Origin: Gordonia polyisoprenivorans NBRC 16320 = JCM 10675
GTDB lineage: Bacteria; Actinomycetota; Actinomycetes; Mycobacteriales; Mycobacteriaceae
DNA: 64,000 nucleotides
Reading direction: 5' to 3'
Assembly (NCBI RefSeq): GCF_000241325.1
Contig: NZ_BAEI01000001.1
Coordinates: 1 to 64,000 of the forward strand
A model generated the notes under the pieces. That model ran no database searches. It saw only the letters and a list, made by a program, of their open reading frames with translations, and was not told where the DNA came from. This document shows positions 36,629 through 46,036 of this stretch, one piece after another. Position 1 is the first letter of the stretch; every line of letters begins with the position of its first letter. A program made the position numbers and the translations under genes.

Positions 36629-36989
36629 ACCAGAAGACTAACGAACCGCCGTGGAGATCCGAAGTCCACACGGTCTCCACCAGACCCAGGACGGTTCACT
36701 TCGGCGCCTCAATTCCTCATCTGGTCAGCAGCCCACTCGCCTTCTACGCGCGCACGTCGACCGATGGTGACCGACCGAGGGCCCGAGGCGTCCACCCACA
36801 CCGGGCGGCTGCGCGTGTCCTGCAACCTGTACTCGCCACGCTCGCAGCACAATTGGCCTCCGGCGACGCCCGCCCCTACGGGGCGGACACCCCACCCTCG
36901 CCCGGTCCCCAGCCCTTCGACGTCCGCCACCCCGGCAGACCACACCACAAGGAGACACCAGTGAGCTCCCCGCGCCCTGCTTGCCTGCC
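36629..36989. other. Gene-free gap between the mes island and sulP
   Basis: 361 bases with no convincing gene on either strand. It should hold the LysR promoter (AT-richer part near 36630-36720) and the 3' side of sulP. An AAGGAG at 36949-36954 lies 6 bases before a GTG at 36961 on the plus strand, but the frame behind it (74 codons) is antisense to the sulP STAS region and resembles nothing I know. It may be the stub of a gene lost when the island inserted. Confidence 0.5.
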
Positions 36990-38504
36990 TCAGTGGGCGC
37001 CCGCGAGGTGCCCGCTGAGGCGCTCGAGCCGCTCGGCGCTGTCGGGGTTCAGCCCGATGATGGTGGCGCTCTTACCCTTTGCCGCGTACTTGGTGACGAT
37101 CGCGTCGAGTGCCGCAACGGTGGACGCATCCCAGATATGCGATTCGCTCATGTCGATGATCACGGTCGTCGGGTCGTCCGCGTAATCGAACTGGTAGACC
37201 AGGTCGTTGCTGGACGCGAAGAAGAGTTCTCCGCGCACCTGATAGACGCGCGTTTCGGGATCCGGGTGATCCACCACGACGACCTCAGTGACGTGGGCGA
37301 CCCGTCGCGCGAAGAGCACCATCGCGGTGAGCACACCGACGACGACGCCGTAGGCCAGGTTGTGCGTGGCCACCGTGACGGCGACGGTGACGAGCATGAC
37401 CGCGGTTTCGCTCTTGGGCATGCGCCGCAACGTCGTCGGGTTGATGCTGTGCCAGTCCATGGTGCCGACCGACACCATGATCATCACGGCGACGAGTGCG
37501 GCCATCGGGATCAGCGCGACGATATCGCCGAGACCGACGACCAGGATCAGCAGGAAGACACCGGCGAGAAAGGTCGAGATCCGGGTGCGCGCACCGGAAC
37601 CCTTGACGTTGATCATGGTCTGTCCGATCATCGCGCAGCCGCCCATGCCGCCGAAGAATCCGGTGACCACGTTCGCCACGCCCTGCCCCATCGCCTCGCG
37701 TGACTTGTTGGAGTGGGTGTCGGTGAGGTCGTCGACGAATTTCGCGGTCATCAACGATTCGAGCAACCCGACCAGCGCCATGGTGAACGCGTACGGCGCG
37801 ATCACCGACAACGTGTGCCAGGTCAGTGGCACGTCCGGCAGGACCAGTGAGGGTAGGTGCTCGGGCAGTTTGCCCTCGTCGCCGACATCGGGCACCGACC
37901 AGCCGACCGCGAGCGTCACCGCGGTCAGCGCCACGATCGCGACGAGCGGCGCCGGGATGACGCTCGTCAGTCTCGGCAACCCGACGATGATCAGAACACC
38001 CACGGCGACAAGCGGATACACCAGCCACGGCACGCCGATCAGATGGGGCAACTGGGCAGCGAAGATCAAGATGGCCAGCGCGTTGACGAATCCCACCATG
38101 ACGCTGCGCGGAATGAACCGCATCAGCCGGGCGACGCCGAGGCCGCCGAGGATGAGCTGGAACACCCCGGCCAGGATGACGGCGGCGATGAGGTAGTGCA
38201 GCCCATGGCTTTTCACCAGTGGTGCCACGACGAGGGCCACCGCACCGGTGGCCGCGGAGATCATCGCCGGGCGGCCGCCGACGATCGCGATCGTGACCGC
38301 CATGGTGAACGAGGCGAACAGACCGACGCGCGGATCGACACCGGCGATGATCGAGAACGAGATCGCCTCCGGGATGAGCGCGAGCGCAACCACCAGCCCG
38401 GCCAGAACCTCGGTGCGCAGCCGTCGCGGTGAACGCAAGGCCGCCCATACCGACCGGTCGTGCGCGGGCGAGGTCGTCGTGGACAGTGACACGTGCGGGG
38501 ACAT
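36990..38504 (-). CDS. SulP-family anion transporter with STAS domain
   Basis: 504 residues. Transport domain with 12-14 helices (about 20-390): LAGLVVALALIPEAISFSIIAGVDP, AAQLPHLIGVPW, and GGCAMIGQTMINVKGSGARTR in the region of the family signature. A C-terminal STAS domain (about 400-500, VIIDMSESHIWDASTVAALD) follows. SulP proteins carry sulfate, bicarbonate or related anions; the substrate cannot be set from sequence. The ATG at 38504 has GGAG 9 bases upstream; starts at 38543 or 38537 are possible. Confidence 0.9.
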   Translation of the reverse strand: MSPHVSLSTTTSPAHDRSVWAALRSPRRLRTEVLAGLVVALALIPEAISFSIIAGVDPRVGLFASFTMAVTIAIVGGRPAMISAATGAVALVVAPLVKSHGLHYLIAAVILAGVFQLILGGLGVARLMRFIPRSVMVGFVNALAILIFAAQLPHLIGVPWLVYPLVAVGVLIIVGLPRLTSVIPAPLVAIVALTAVTLAVGWSVPDVGDEGKLPEHLPSLVLPDVPLTWHTLSVIAPYAFTMALVGLLESLMTAKFVDDLTDTHSNKSREAMGQGVANVVTGFFGGMGGCAMIGQTMINVKGSGARTRISTFLAGVFLLILVVGLGDIVALIPMAALVAVMIMVSVGTMDWHSINPTTLRRMPKSETAVMLVTVAVTVATHNLAYGVVVGVLTAMVLFARRVAHVTEVVVVDHPDPETRVYQVRGELFFASSNDLVYQFDYADDPTTVIIDMSESHIWDASTVAALDAIVTKYAAKGKSATIIGLNPDSAERLERLSGHLAGAH

Positions 38505-38632
38505 GTGCTCGGACTCCGTTCCGGCGCGCCGGGACATGGACATCCGGTGTCACCGCGGGATCACCAGGTGGCACGCAACCCGGCACACCTTACCGGAGAG
38601 TGTGGAGCGGCTCGCACGCTCGTGATTCGACG

Positions 38633-39166
38633 TCAGAAGGTGAGCGAGATGGTCAGGGGAAAGGGCGTGGTCGACGTGTGATGCCCGGTCACCGGAACGC
38701 CGGAGTAGCCGTGGTCGGTGAGGGTGAGTGGGGTGAGCGTGGTCGGCCGCCCCAGGTCGACGATCCAGTAGTGGGCAATCCCGGCATCGGCGTACTCGCT
38801 GCGCTTGGTGACGTGATCAGTCCGTCCAGAGCCTGGCGACACGATGTCGATGGCGATCGCCACGTCCGCCGCGACCAGAGGTTCGGGTGCATCGCTACGA
38901 CACACGACGATATCGGGGACTCGGACCGTGGCCGGCGTCGCAGGATCGATGACCACCTCGACCTCCGGGAGCGCTTCCCAACCAGTCGGAAGCGCCTCGT
39001 CGACCTGGGCACACAGCCGGAAGACGGCGCGCGCGCGTGCCTTCGTCGGTCGTGGCGACACGATGCGCACGCCCTCCTGGAGTTCGACCCGGTACTCGGG
39101 TTCCTCGGGCAACGCACGCCACTGATCCAGCGACATCAAGCCGAGCTGGGCGTGTGCAGCGGTCAT
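38633..39166 (-). CDS. Uma2-family (DUF820) PD-(D/E)xK nuclease-fold protein
   Basis: 177 residues. The Uma2 core is clear: VPDIVVCRSD, then AIDIVSPGSGRTD with the catalytic acidic residue, KRSEYADAGIAHYWIVDL carrying the QxxxY-type block. These proteins have a restriction-endonuclease-like fold; most have no known role and are abundant in cyanobacteria and actinobacteria, often near mobile DNA. It is a single gene between sulP and an AraC regulator with no partner toxin, antitoxin or methylase visible. Confidence 0.88.
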   Translation of the reverse strand: MTAAHAQLGLMSLDQWRALPEEPEYRVELQEGVRIVSPRPTKARARAVFRLCAQVDEALPTGWEALPEVEVVIDPATPATVRVPDIVVCRSDAPEPLVAADVAIAIDIVSPGSGRTDHVTKRSEYADAGIAHYWIVDLGRPTTLTPLTLTDHGYSGVPVTGHHTSTTPFPLTISLTF

Positions 39167-39227
39167 GCCTCACATGGTACGACGATGCGGCGCCCCGGCG
39201 TCCTGAACGACCGACCTCGGCTGGTAA

Positions 39228-40178
39228 CTACCGCCCGCGCGTGCGGGCGATATCGGACGGTGCCACGCCGTACCTCTTGCGGAATGCCGACGCGAACCGG
39301 CCGGTGTGGGTGAATCCCCAGCGCATCGCGACGGTGGTCACCGAATCCGCGTCCTCGCAACACAATTCGTCGTGCACACGGTGTAATCGGATGTCGGTGA
39401 GGCATTCTCGCGGCGATTTGCCGACGTAGTCACGAAACCCCTCCTGCAGGCGGCGCACGCTGATCCCGGCCACCTCCGCCATGTCGGCCGCCGTCCACGG
39501 CCGAGCCGGATCGGCCCGCATCGCATCGAGCACCCGGGTGACGATCCGCGGTTGCGGGCGGGTGTGCTCGGCCGGGTCGTCGGGAACCGCGGCCAACAAG
39601 AAGGCGTCGGTCAACGAGCCGGCGAGTTGCTCGGCGATAAGCGGGTTCGCCAGCAGCGGGTCGTCGGCGGGTTGGCCGGCGATCGACCGGACCAGCCGGA
39701 ACCAGCTCGCCCCCTCCGGCGAGTGCAGGTCGAGCTGTTCGGGGATCGTCGTGTCCGGACGCCCGGTCACCCGGCAGGCCTCGCGCTGCAGGAAGTCACG
39801 GTCGATCTTGACCCCGACGATCGTGCAGGTACTCGACCAGCGGGTGATCTCGGCGGGCGTGTCGGGCGGGTTGATCGTCGCGAGACCACTCGTGGAAACC
39901 ACCGAGGTCCCGGCGACGCTGGTTTCCAGGACCCCTCCGAGCGGCACGTTGATGCCGTAGGCGCCGGGATGGTCGGAATGAATGGCCACCTCGGCTCCCC
40001 ACCCGATCCGCGCGATACGCAACGGTCCGAGCACGGTGACCGCGACGTCAACGTCGAGTGCGTTCCCACCCGCGTCCCGTGGACTCAATTCATGCGGGAA
40101 ATACGCGTCGGACACCGCCGCCGACGCCGCTTCCCACTCGGGATCCCCCGGGATGCGAAGCCGCTCGATCTGGCTCAT
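39228..40178 (-). CDS. AraC-family regulator of the adjacent monooxygenase
   Basis: 316 residues. N-terminal AraC-binding-like sensory domain (about 30-210) and C-terminal double helix-turn-helix (about 215-316: WTAADMAEVAGISVRRLQEGFRDYVGKSPRECL and TTVAMRWGFTHTGRFASAFRKRYG). Divergent from the flavin reductase/monooxygenase pair across 122 bases, like PheR-type regulators of two-component phenol hydroxylases in Rhodococcus. Activation by a phenolic substrate is the likely mode (inference). ATG 40178 with GAGGAG about 6 bases upstream. Confidence 0.9.
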   Translation of the reverse strand: MSQIERLRIPGDPEWEAASAAVSDAYFPHELSPRDAGGNALDVDVAVTVLGPLRIARIGWGAEVAIHSDHPGAYGINVPLGGVLETSVAGTSVVSTSGLATINPPDTPAEITRWSSTCTIVGVKIDRDFLQREACRVTGRPDTTIPEQLDLHSPEGASWFRLVRSIAGQPADDPLLANPLIAEQLAGSLTDAFLLAAVPDDPAEHTRPQPRIVTRVLDAMRADPARPWTAADMAEVAGISVRRLQEGFRDYVGKSPRECLTDIRLHRVHDELCCEDADSVTTVAMRWGFTHTGRFASAFRKRYGVAPSDIARTRGR

Positions 40179-40300
40179 CGGACACTCCTCACGACTTCGC
40201 CGCGCAATGTGGATCGTCATCGCGTTCAGCGGATCGTGGACACCGCGGCCGTCGCCTTATGTTCTACCTCACATCTTGCCTCATCGAAAGGAGAGGTCAC

Positions 40301-40888
40301 GTGGAACGCAAAGCCCTACAGAATGTCTTCGGCCAGTTCGCGAGTGGCGTCACCGTCATCACGTGTGCGAATTCCGACGGCGAGCCGCACGGTGCAACGG
40401 TCACGGCCTTCACCGCGGTGTCCCTCGAACCGCGCCTGTGTCAGGTGACGTTGACGCGAAAGTCCAAGGCGTGCAACTACTTGACCGATGCGCCGTTCGC
40501 GGTCAACATCATGGCCGCCGACCAGCTCGACATCGCGATGCACTTCGCCGGGCGTCCGGCGCAACCCGGCCCCACCTGGGTCGACGGCCCGACGGCCCCC
40601 ATCCTGTCCGGCAGCGCCGCGGTACTCAGCTGCGTGCCGTGGCGCAGCTACGACGGCGGCGACCACATCATCTACATCGGCGAGATCGTCGATGCCCATA
40701 CCTCGGGGAAGCCCCCACTGCTGTACTACCGCAGCACTTTTCATGATCTCGGTGAGCCGAGCGTGAATTCGCTGTGGACGCTGTGCGCCGACGACCCGCA
40801 CTCGGGCTGGTTCGACTCGACGACCACGTTCACCCCATTTCACCTGGCCCACACCGACGATCCCGAGCACACCACCGCATCCGCCTGA
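40301..40888 (+). CDS. hpaC: Flavin reductase component (HpaC/PheA2 type)
   Basis: 195 residues of the flavin reductase-like domain family: [17 protein letters not shown] at the N-terminus, [18 protein letters not shown] in the middle. It supplies reduced FAD from NAD(P)H to the oxygenase encoded 44 bases downstream. GTG start with AGGAGAGG just upstream. The C-terminus carries a 30-residue acidic tail ([20 protein letters not shown]) beyond the usual barrel. Confidence 0.9.
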   Translation: MERKALQNVFGQFASGVTVITCANSDGEPHGATVTAFTAVSLEPRLCQVTLTRKSKACNYLTDAPFAVNIMAADQLDIAMHFAGRPAQPGPTWVDGPTAPILSGSAAVLSCVPWRSYDGGDHIIYIGEIVDAHTSGKPPLLYYRSTFHDLGEPSVNSLWTLCADDPHSGWFDSTTTFTPFHLAHTDDPEHTTASA

Positions 40889-40932
40889 TTCATCACGGTT
40901 TTCGACCCATCCATCAGAAAGAGGTATCAATC

Positions 40933-42558
40933 ATGACCACGATCGAACGTCCCGCAGGCGACCCGGCCGCCACCGGCACCCCGCAGACCAACCCGGCTGC
41001 CGACGCCCCCGCCAACAACACGAAGAATTTCGCGACCCGGCCGATGACCGGTGACGAATACATCGAGTCGCTCAAGGACGGTCGGGAGATCTGGTTGCAC
41101 GGTGAGCGCGTGGAGGACGTCACCACCCATCCGGCGTTCCGCAACCCCATCCGCATGACCGCGCGCCTCTACGACTCGATGCACGACCCGGCCACCCGCG
41201 ACAAGGTGACCGCACCGACCGACACCGGCAACGGCGGCGTGACGATGCCGTTCTTCAAGGCCTCCACCAGCTCGGCCGATCTCATCAAGGAACGCGACGC
41301 GATCGCCGAGTGGGCACGCATGACCTACGGCTGGATGGGCCGCTCCCCCGACTACAAGGCCAGCTTCCTCGGCACCCTGCACGCCAACAAGGATCTCTAC
41401 GCACCGTTCGAGGCCAACGCCGAGCGCTGGTACCGCGAGTCGCAGGAGAAGGTTCTCTACTGGAATCACGCGATCATCAACCCGCCCGTCGATCGTCAGT
41501 TGCCACCCGACGAGGTCGGTGACGTGTTCATGAAGGTGGAAAAGGAAACCGACGCCGGGCTCGTGGTGTCCGGCGCGAAGGTGGTCGCGACCGGCTCGGC
41601 GATCACCAACTACAACTTCATCGCCCACTACGGCCTGCCGATCAAGAAGAAGGAATTCGCACTCATCTGCACGGTGCCGATGGACTCGCCCGGCATCAAA
41701 CTGATCTGCCGCTCGTCCTACACCCAGCAGGCCGCGGTGATGGGCTCGCCGTTCGACTACCCGCTCTCGAGCCGGATGGACGAGAACGACACCATCTTCG
41801 TCTTCGACAAGGTGCTCGTGCCGTGGGAGAACGTCTTCATGTACGGCGACGTCGAACGCATCAACGCGTTCTTCCCGCAGTCGGGTTTCCTGCCGCGCTT
41901 CACCTTCCAGGGCTGCACCCGTCTCGCGGTGAAGCTCGACTTCATCGCCGGCCTGCTGATGAAGGCCCTCGACTGCACCGGCTCGGGCGGGTTCCGCGGC
42001 GTGCAGACCCGCGTCGGCGAGGTGATCGGCTGGCGCAATCTCTTCTGGACCCTCACCGACGCGATGGCCCACAACCCCGAACCATGGATCGGCGACACCG
42101 TCATCCCACGCCTGGAGTACGGCCTGACCTACCGCATGTTCATGATGCAGGGCTATCCGCGCATCAAGGAGATCATCGAACAGGACGTCGCGTCGGGGCT
42201 GATCTATCTGCCCTCGAGCGCCGCCGACTTCAAGAGCCCCACCGTGCGCCCCTACCTCGACAAGTACGTCCGCGGCTCCAACGGCATCACCGCCGTGGAC
42301 CGCGTGAAGGTCATGAAGGCACTGTGGGATTCGATCGGCTCCGAATTCGGCGGCCGCCACGAACTCTACGAGCGCAACTACTCGGGCAACCACGAGAACG
42401 TCAAGGCCGAGTTGCTCTTCGCCGCACAGAACCGCGGCGGGGTCGATCAGATGAAGGGGCTCGCCGAGGCCTGCCTGGCCGAATACGACCTCGACGGCTG
42501 GACCGTTCCCGACCTCATCGGCAACGACGACGTCAGCTTCTTCGGCCCGGGTCACTGA
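40933..42558 (+). CDS. hpaB: FADH2-dependent aromatic monooxygenase (HpaB/PheA1 family)
   Basis: 541 residues of the 4-hydroxyphenylacetate 3-hydroxylase family, which ortho-hydroxylates phenols using FADH2 from a separate reductase. Family regions: [79 protein letters not shown]. About 35 N-terminal residues rich in Thr/Ala/Pro precede the conserved start. Context (AraC regulator, reductase first) resembles Rhodococcus phenol hydroxylase pheA2A1, so phenol or a substituted phenol is as likely as 4-hydroxyphenylacetate. No ring-cleavage genes are adjacent. Confidence 0.88.
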   Translation: MTTIERPAGDPAATGTPQTNPAADAPANNTKNFATRPMTGDEYIESLKDGREIWLHGERVEDVTTHPAFRNPIRMTARLYDSMHDPATRDKVTAPTDTGNGGVTMPFFKASTSSADLIKERDAIAEWARMTYGWMGRSPDYKASFLGTLHANKDLYAPFEANAERWYRESQEKVLYWNHAIINPPVDRQLPPDEVGDVFMKVEKETDAGLVVSGAKVVATGSAITNYNFIAHYGLPIKKKEFALICTVPMDSPGIKLICRSSYTQQAAVMGSPFDYPLSSRMDENDTIFVFDKVLVPWENVFMYGDVERINAFFPQSGFLPRFTFQGCTRLAVKLDFIAGLLMKALDCTGSGGFRGVQTRVGEVIGWRNLFWTLTDAMAHNPEPWIGDTVIPRLEYGLTYRMFMMQGYPRIKEIIEQDVASGLIYLPSSAADFKSPTVRPYLDKYVRGSNGITAVDRVKVMKALWDSIGSEFGGRHELYERNYSGNHENVKAELLFAAQNRGGVDQMKGLAEACLAEYDLDGWTVPDLIGNDDVSFFGPGH

Positions 42559-42630
42559 TCTCCCCATGCCCGGTGCCCCCGCGGCCGTCCCGGTGACCAC
42601 TCCGTTCTCGATGGTCTAGAGTCGCGGCAC

Positions 42631-43263
42631 ATGACGCCGACGACGGAGATCATCGAGGCGGCCGCGGACACACCACGATTCGTGGCCGGCTTCACCGGGG
42701 CCCCGGGCGCGGGCAAGACCACCATCGCCCGCCGCGTCGTCGCCGACCTCACCGAGAGGCTCGGCGACGACGCGGTCGGATATCTGCCGATGGACGGGTT
42801 CCATCTGTCGACCACCATGCTGCAGCGTCTGGGCCGGACCGATCGTCGCGGTGCCCCCGACACCTTCGACGTCGACGGATTCGTCTCGCTGCTCCGCCGC
42901 GCGGCCGTCCCCGGAAAAGACATCTACGCACCGGATTTCGATCATCGTGGGGTCATCGGCGGCGCCGCCGAGCCCATCGCGGCGGCGCTGATCATCCCGG
43001 CCACCGCGAAGGTGCTTGTCGTCGAGGGCAATTACCTCGCCCTCGACGGTGAGTGGTCGCCGGTACGCGACCTCATCGACCGCCTGTGGTTCGTCGACGT
43101 CCCCGATGATGTTCGGCGGGAACGGCTATCGGTTCGCCACATCGCAGCCGGCCGCAGCGCCGAGAACGCCCGGCGGTGGATCGAGTCGGTCGACGACCCC
43201 AATGCCAGGCTCATTCGCAGCTGCCGTGACCGGTGTGACGCCCTTCTCGACTGCACGTCGTGA
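42631..43263 (+). CDS. P-loop nucleoside/nucleotide kinase family protein
   Basis: 210 residues. Walker A GAPGAGKT (23-30), then YLPMDGFHLSTTML and VLVVEGNYLALDG, a pattern shared with pantothenate kinase-like and uridine kinase-like proteins (YggC/FrcK type). Substrate unknown. The last 138 bases overlap the opposite-strand EamA gene. The overlapped part (RHIAAGRSAENARRWIESVDDPNA) is conserved in the kinase family, so the kinase frame is the genuine one there. Confidence 0.8.
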   Translation: MTPTTEIIEAAADTPRFVAGFTGAPGAGKTTIARRVVADLTERLGDDAVGYLPMDGFHLSTTMLQRLGRTDRRGAPDTFDVDGFVSLLRRAAVPGKDIYAPDFDHRGVIGGAAEPIAAALIIPATAKVLVVEGNYLALDGEWSPVRDLIDRLWFVDVPDDVRRERLSVRHIAAGRSAENARRWIESVDDPNARLIRSCRDRCDALLDCTS

Positions 43264-44124
43264 CCGCGGTCGCCATTCACTGACCAGCACGCCGAGAACG
43301 ATCAACACGCCGCCGAGCAAAGCCGCCGGCGGGAGCCGATCGCCTGCGAGACGCCCGAAGATCCCCGCCCACACCGGTTCTCCGGCATAGATCACGGTCG
43401 CCCGCGTCGGGCTGACGTGGCGCTGGGCCCAGTTCATGGTCAACTGGATGACGATGCTCGCCGACGCCATCGCCAGCGCCGCACCCAGCCAGACCCAGGA
43501 GAACGACGGAACAGCTTCTCCGGCAACGGGCATGGCGGCAAAGCAGAAGACGCCACCGGCGAGCAACTGGATGATGGTGACGCGGGCGATGTCGACCCTG
43601 CCCGCGAAGAACCCGATCAGCACGATCTCACCGGCACACGCCACCGCTCCGATCACGGTCGCCAGTTCTCCAGTGCCGAAGCCGATCCCGCCACCGGTCC
43701 CACCGGCGAGCAGCATCAATCCGACGAAGGCCAGCACCACCCCCACCCAACTCATCACGCCCGGGGCCTTGCGGAAGATCGCCCATTGCGCCACCGGCAC
43801 CAGCGGGACGTACAGCGCGGTGATGAACGCCGAGGCACTCGAGCTGATGGTTTGCAGGCCGAAGGTCTGCAGACTGTAGGCGACGGCCATCATCGCCCCG
43901 ATGGCCAGCCCCGCCCCCATATCCGCGCGGGTGATCCCCCGCAACCTCCGCCCGAACACCACCAGGCCGAGGAGCCCGGCGAGCACGAACCGGAGTCCGA
44001 CGAAGAACAACGGCCCGCTGTGCGCAACAGCGGTGTGGACGACGAGGAAGGTTCCTCCCCACACCGCGGTGACCGCGAGCAGCGCCGACTCCGGCCGGAG
44101 CACCAGCTCCGGCTTGCGCAACAT
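43126..44124 (-). CDS. EamA/DMT-family transporter
   Basis: 332 residues with ten membrane helices in two EamA repeats (ALLAVTAVWGGTFLVVHTAVA near the start; ALLGGVLIVLGVLVSEW at the end of helix 10). It probably exports a metabolite or amino acid. A hydrophilic tail of about 45 residues after the last helix arises because the frame runs on into the kinase gene; it may not matter for function. Divergent from an XRE-cupin regulator across 45 bases, a common regulator/exporter pair. ATG 44124 chosen; ATG 44139 possible. Confidence 0.85.
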   Translation of the reverse strand: MLRKPELVLRPESALLAVTAVWGGTFLVVHTAVAHSGPLFFVGLRFVLAGLLGLVVFGRRLRGITRADMGAGLAIGAMMAVAYSLQTFGLQTISSSASAFITALYVPLVPVAQWAIFRKAPGVMSWVGVVLAFVGLMLLAGGTGGGIGFGTGELATVIGAVACAGEIVLIGFFAGRVDIARVTIIQLLAGGVFCFAAMPVAGEAVPSFSWVWLGAALAMASASIVIQLTMNWAQRHVSPTRATVIYAGEPVWAGIFGRLAGDRLPPAALLGGVLIVLGVLVSEWRPRSRRAVEKGVTPVTAAANEPGIGVVDRLDPPPGVLGAAAGCDVANR

Positions 44125-44169
44125 AGTGCACCTGACCATGGTCGACAAGCTATCGGTACTATAGTGCGC
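44123..44169. promoter_or_regulatory. Repeated ATAGTGCNC motif in the exporter/regulator divergon
   Basis: ATAGTGCAC (44123-44131) and ATAGTGCGC (44161-44169) are direct repeats 38 bases apart, each touching a start codon of the divergent genes. The second overlaps the palindrome ACTATAGT (44158-44165). The short 45-base gap implies overlapping promoters; these are candidate operators for the XRE-cupin regulator. Confidence 0.4.
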
Positions 44170-44727
44170 ATGGCAAATCGGGCGGACGTGTTGGCGCATG
44201 TGTCTCACAACCTTCGACACTTCCGTCAGGAGTCGGGCCTGAGCCAGGCGGCGCTCGCCGACGCATCGGGCATCAGTCGCCGGATGATCGTCAAGGTCGA
44301 GGGCGGGGACACCAACATCAGTCTGGCCAGCCTCGACCGGCTCGCCGAGGCACTCGAGGTCACCTTCGTCGACATGGTGCGCGACCCCGACACCCTCGGC
44401 GACGGCCCGACCGACCTCGACGTCCTCGCCTGGCGCGGCGACCACGAGGCGAGCGTCGGCCGGCTGCTCGCCAGCGTCCCCGCCTCCCAGGAATCACAGT
44501 TGTGGGCGTGGACCCTCGGCCCCGGTGATCGGTACGACGCCGAACCCGATCCACCCGGCTGGTGGGAGATCATCATCGTGGCCACCGGCCGACTACGGAT
44601 CGAATTCGATTCCTCGGCAACCGAACTCGGCCCCGGCGAGAGCATCAGCTTCCCGAGTTCGCAGCCGTACCGCTATCTCAATGCCGCCGACGAGGTCACC
44701 CGATTCGCGCGCAGCGTCGTGCGCTGA
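44170..44727 (+). CDS. XRE-family regulator with cupin domain
   Basis: 185 residues. Helix-turn-helix about 10-65 (LRHFRQESGLSQAALADASGISRRMIVKVEGGDTNISL) and a C-terminal cupin (about 110-185, LEAGPGDRYD-like TLGPGDRYDAEP and LGPGESISFPSSQPYRY). Such proteins sense small ligands through the cupin and usually control a neighbouring transporter: here the divergent EamA gene and possibly the ThrE gene downstream. ATG 44170 with almost no leader, so the mRNA may be leaderless. Confidence 0.88.
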   Translation: MANRADVLAHVSHNLRHFRQESGLSQAALADASGISRRMIVKVEGGDTNISLASLDRLAEALEVTFVDMVRDPDTLGDGPTDLDVLAWRGDHEASVGRLLASVPASQESQLWAWTLGPGDRYDAEPDPPGWWEIIIVATGRLRIEFDSSATELGPGESISFPSSQPYRYLNAADEVTRFARSVVR

Positions 44728-44761
44728 GACCACACCGCCGACATCAGGAGGCCGATCCCGG

Positions 44762-46036
44762 GTGACCGATCCACAGCCGTCCGATCAGGACGAGACCGCC
44801 GCAGCACGCCATCTGGGCCACCTCGGTGCACTGCTGCTCGACGCGGGTCTGTCGGTCACCGACGTCCGCGCCGCACTCGAGCAGGCGGCCGACACGCACC
44901 CCCGCACGGCCCCGGCGTTGACATTCTCGGTTCTGCCCGAAGCCGTTCTCGTCACCAAGCCCGAGACCGGCACGGTCCGAATGTTCCACTCCGACGCCAC
45001 CGAACTCTCCTTCCGGCAGTCGGCCCACGCGAGCAGACTGGTCCACGAGACGACCTCGGCGGCGGTGCCGCTCGACGGTCTGCCCGAACGAATCGACCGG
45101 ATTCGTGCGATGCCGCGCACCCATCCGCAGCTGTCCTGGATCCTCGGCAGCGCACTGGTCGCCGGCGGGCTGGCCACGGTGTTCCGCTGCCCGTGGTGGG
45201 CGATCCTCATCGCGATGGCCGCGGGTGGACTGGTCGGGATCCTCAAGACGATCCTCGATCGGATCGAGAGTGGTGCCGCCATCGTGCCGTTCGTCGCCGC
45301 CTTCGTCTCGACCCTCGTCGTCGCCTCCGTCGCATCGGCGGTGGGTGCCGGCTCGGTGCCGTTGTTCGGGGTGTGTGCACCGATCGCGATCCTCGTGCCC
45401 GGCGCACTGATCACCAACGCCTTGCTGGAACTGACGGCCACCGACATCGTGACCGGTTCTGCGCGGCTGCTCTACGGGCTGATCATGCTCGGGTTCATGG
45501 CCGGCGGGATCGCCGCGGGCGCCGCGGTGACCGGCCTTCGGATCGATCCGGATTCCGCAGCGCTGCTCGGGCAGATCTCCTCGGTGGCGGGCAGCGGCGG
45601 GTGGCAAGCGCTACCACCGCTGTGGCTGTCGTGGATCGGCGTCGTCGCACTCGCCGTCGGTGTCGGCTGCGCCTTCGGCTCCGGAATGAAGCTCACCGTG
45701 CTCAGTGTCGGCGTGATGGTGTGCACCTACGCGGTGCTCACCGCGGCGTCCGCCTGGGTCGGCAATGTGGTGGCCACCGGGGTGAGCGCCGCGGTGCTGT
45801 TCGTCGCGGCCCGGACGATCGAACGACTCACCGTCGCCGTACCCGCGACCATCTCCTTTCAGCCCGCATTCCTACTGCTCGTGCCCGGCACCGTCGGTCT
45901 GGTCGCCCTCGCCTCCTTCGACACGCACGCATTGCAGACCACGCCCGCCACCTTCGCGAGCCTGTGCATCGGCATCAAGATCGGCGCGCTGGTCGCCGAG
46001 ATCGGAACACCCGGCGACCGCGGCCGGCGGGCCTAA
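44762..46036 (+). CDS. ThrE-family threonine/serine exporter
   Basis: 424 residues. N-terminal soluble domain (1-120, HLGALLLDAGLSVTDVRAALEQAA) and about ten helices, the layout of Corynebacterium ThrE. It exports threonine or serine in that family. GTG start with AGGAGG 10 bases upstream. It follows the XRE-cupin gene and may share its control. Its stop overlaps the pyc stop by four bases, tail to tail. Confidence 0.88.
   Translation: MTDPQPSDQDETAAARHLGHLGALLLDAGLSVTDVRAALEQAADTHPRTAPALTFSVLPEAVLVTKPETGTVRMFHSDATELSFRQSAHASRLVHETTSAAVPLDGLPERIDRIRAMPRTHPQLSWILGSALVAGGLATVFRCPWWAILIAMAAGGLVGILKTILDRIESGAAIVPFVAAFVSTLVVASVASAVGAGSVPLFGVCAPIAILVPGALITNALLELTATDIVTGSARLLYGLIMLGFMAGGIAAGAAVTGLRIDPDSAALLGQISSVAGSGGWQALPPLWLSWIGVVALAVGVGCAFGSGMKLTVLSVGVMVCTYAVLTAASAWVGNVVATGVSAAVLFVAARTIERLTVAVPATISFQPAFLLLVPGTVGLVALASFDTHALQTTPATFASLCIGIKIGALVAEIGTPGDRGRRA

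Noticed and set aside
43126..43263. Sequencing error as the cause of the kinase/EamA overlap
   Set aside because: Both frames are open and the kinase C-terminus is family-like; an error is not needed, though it cannot be excluded.
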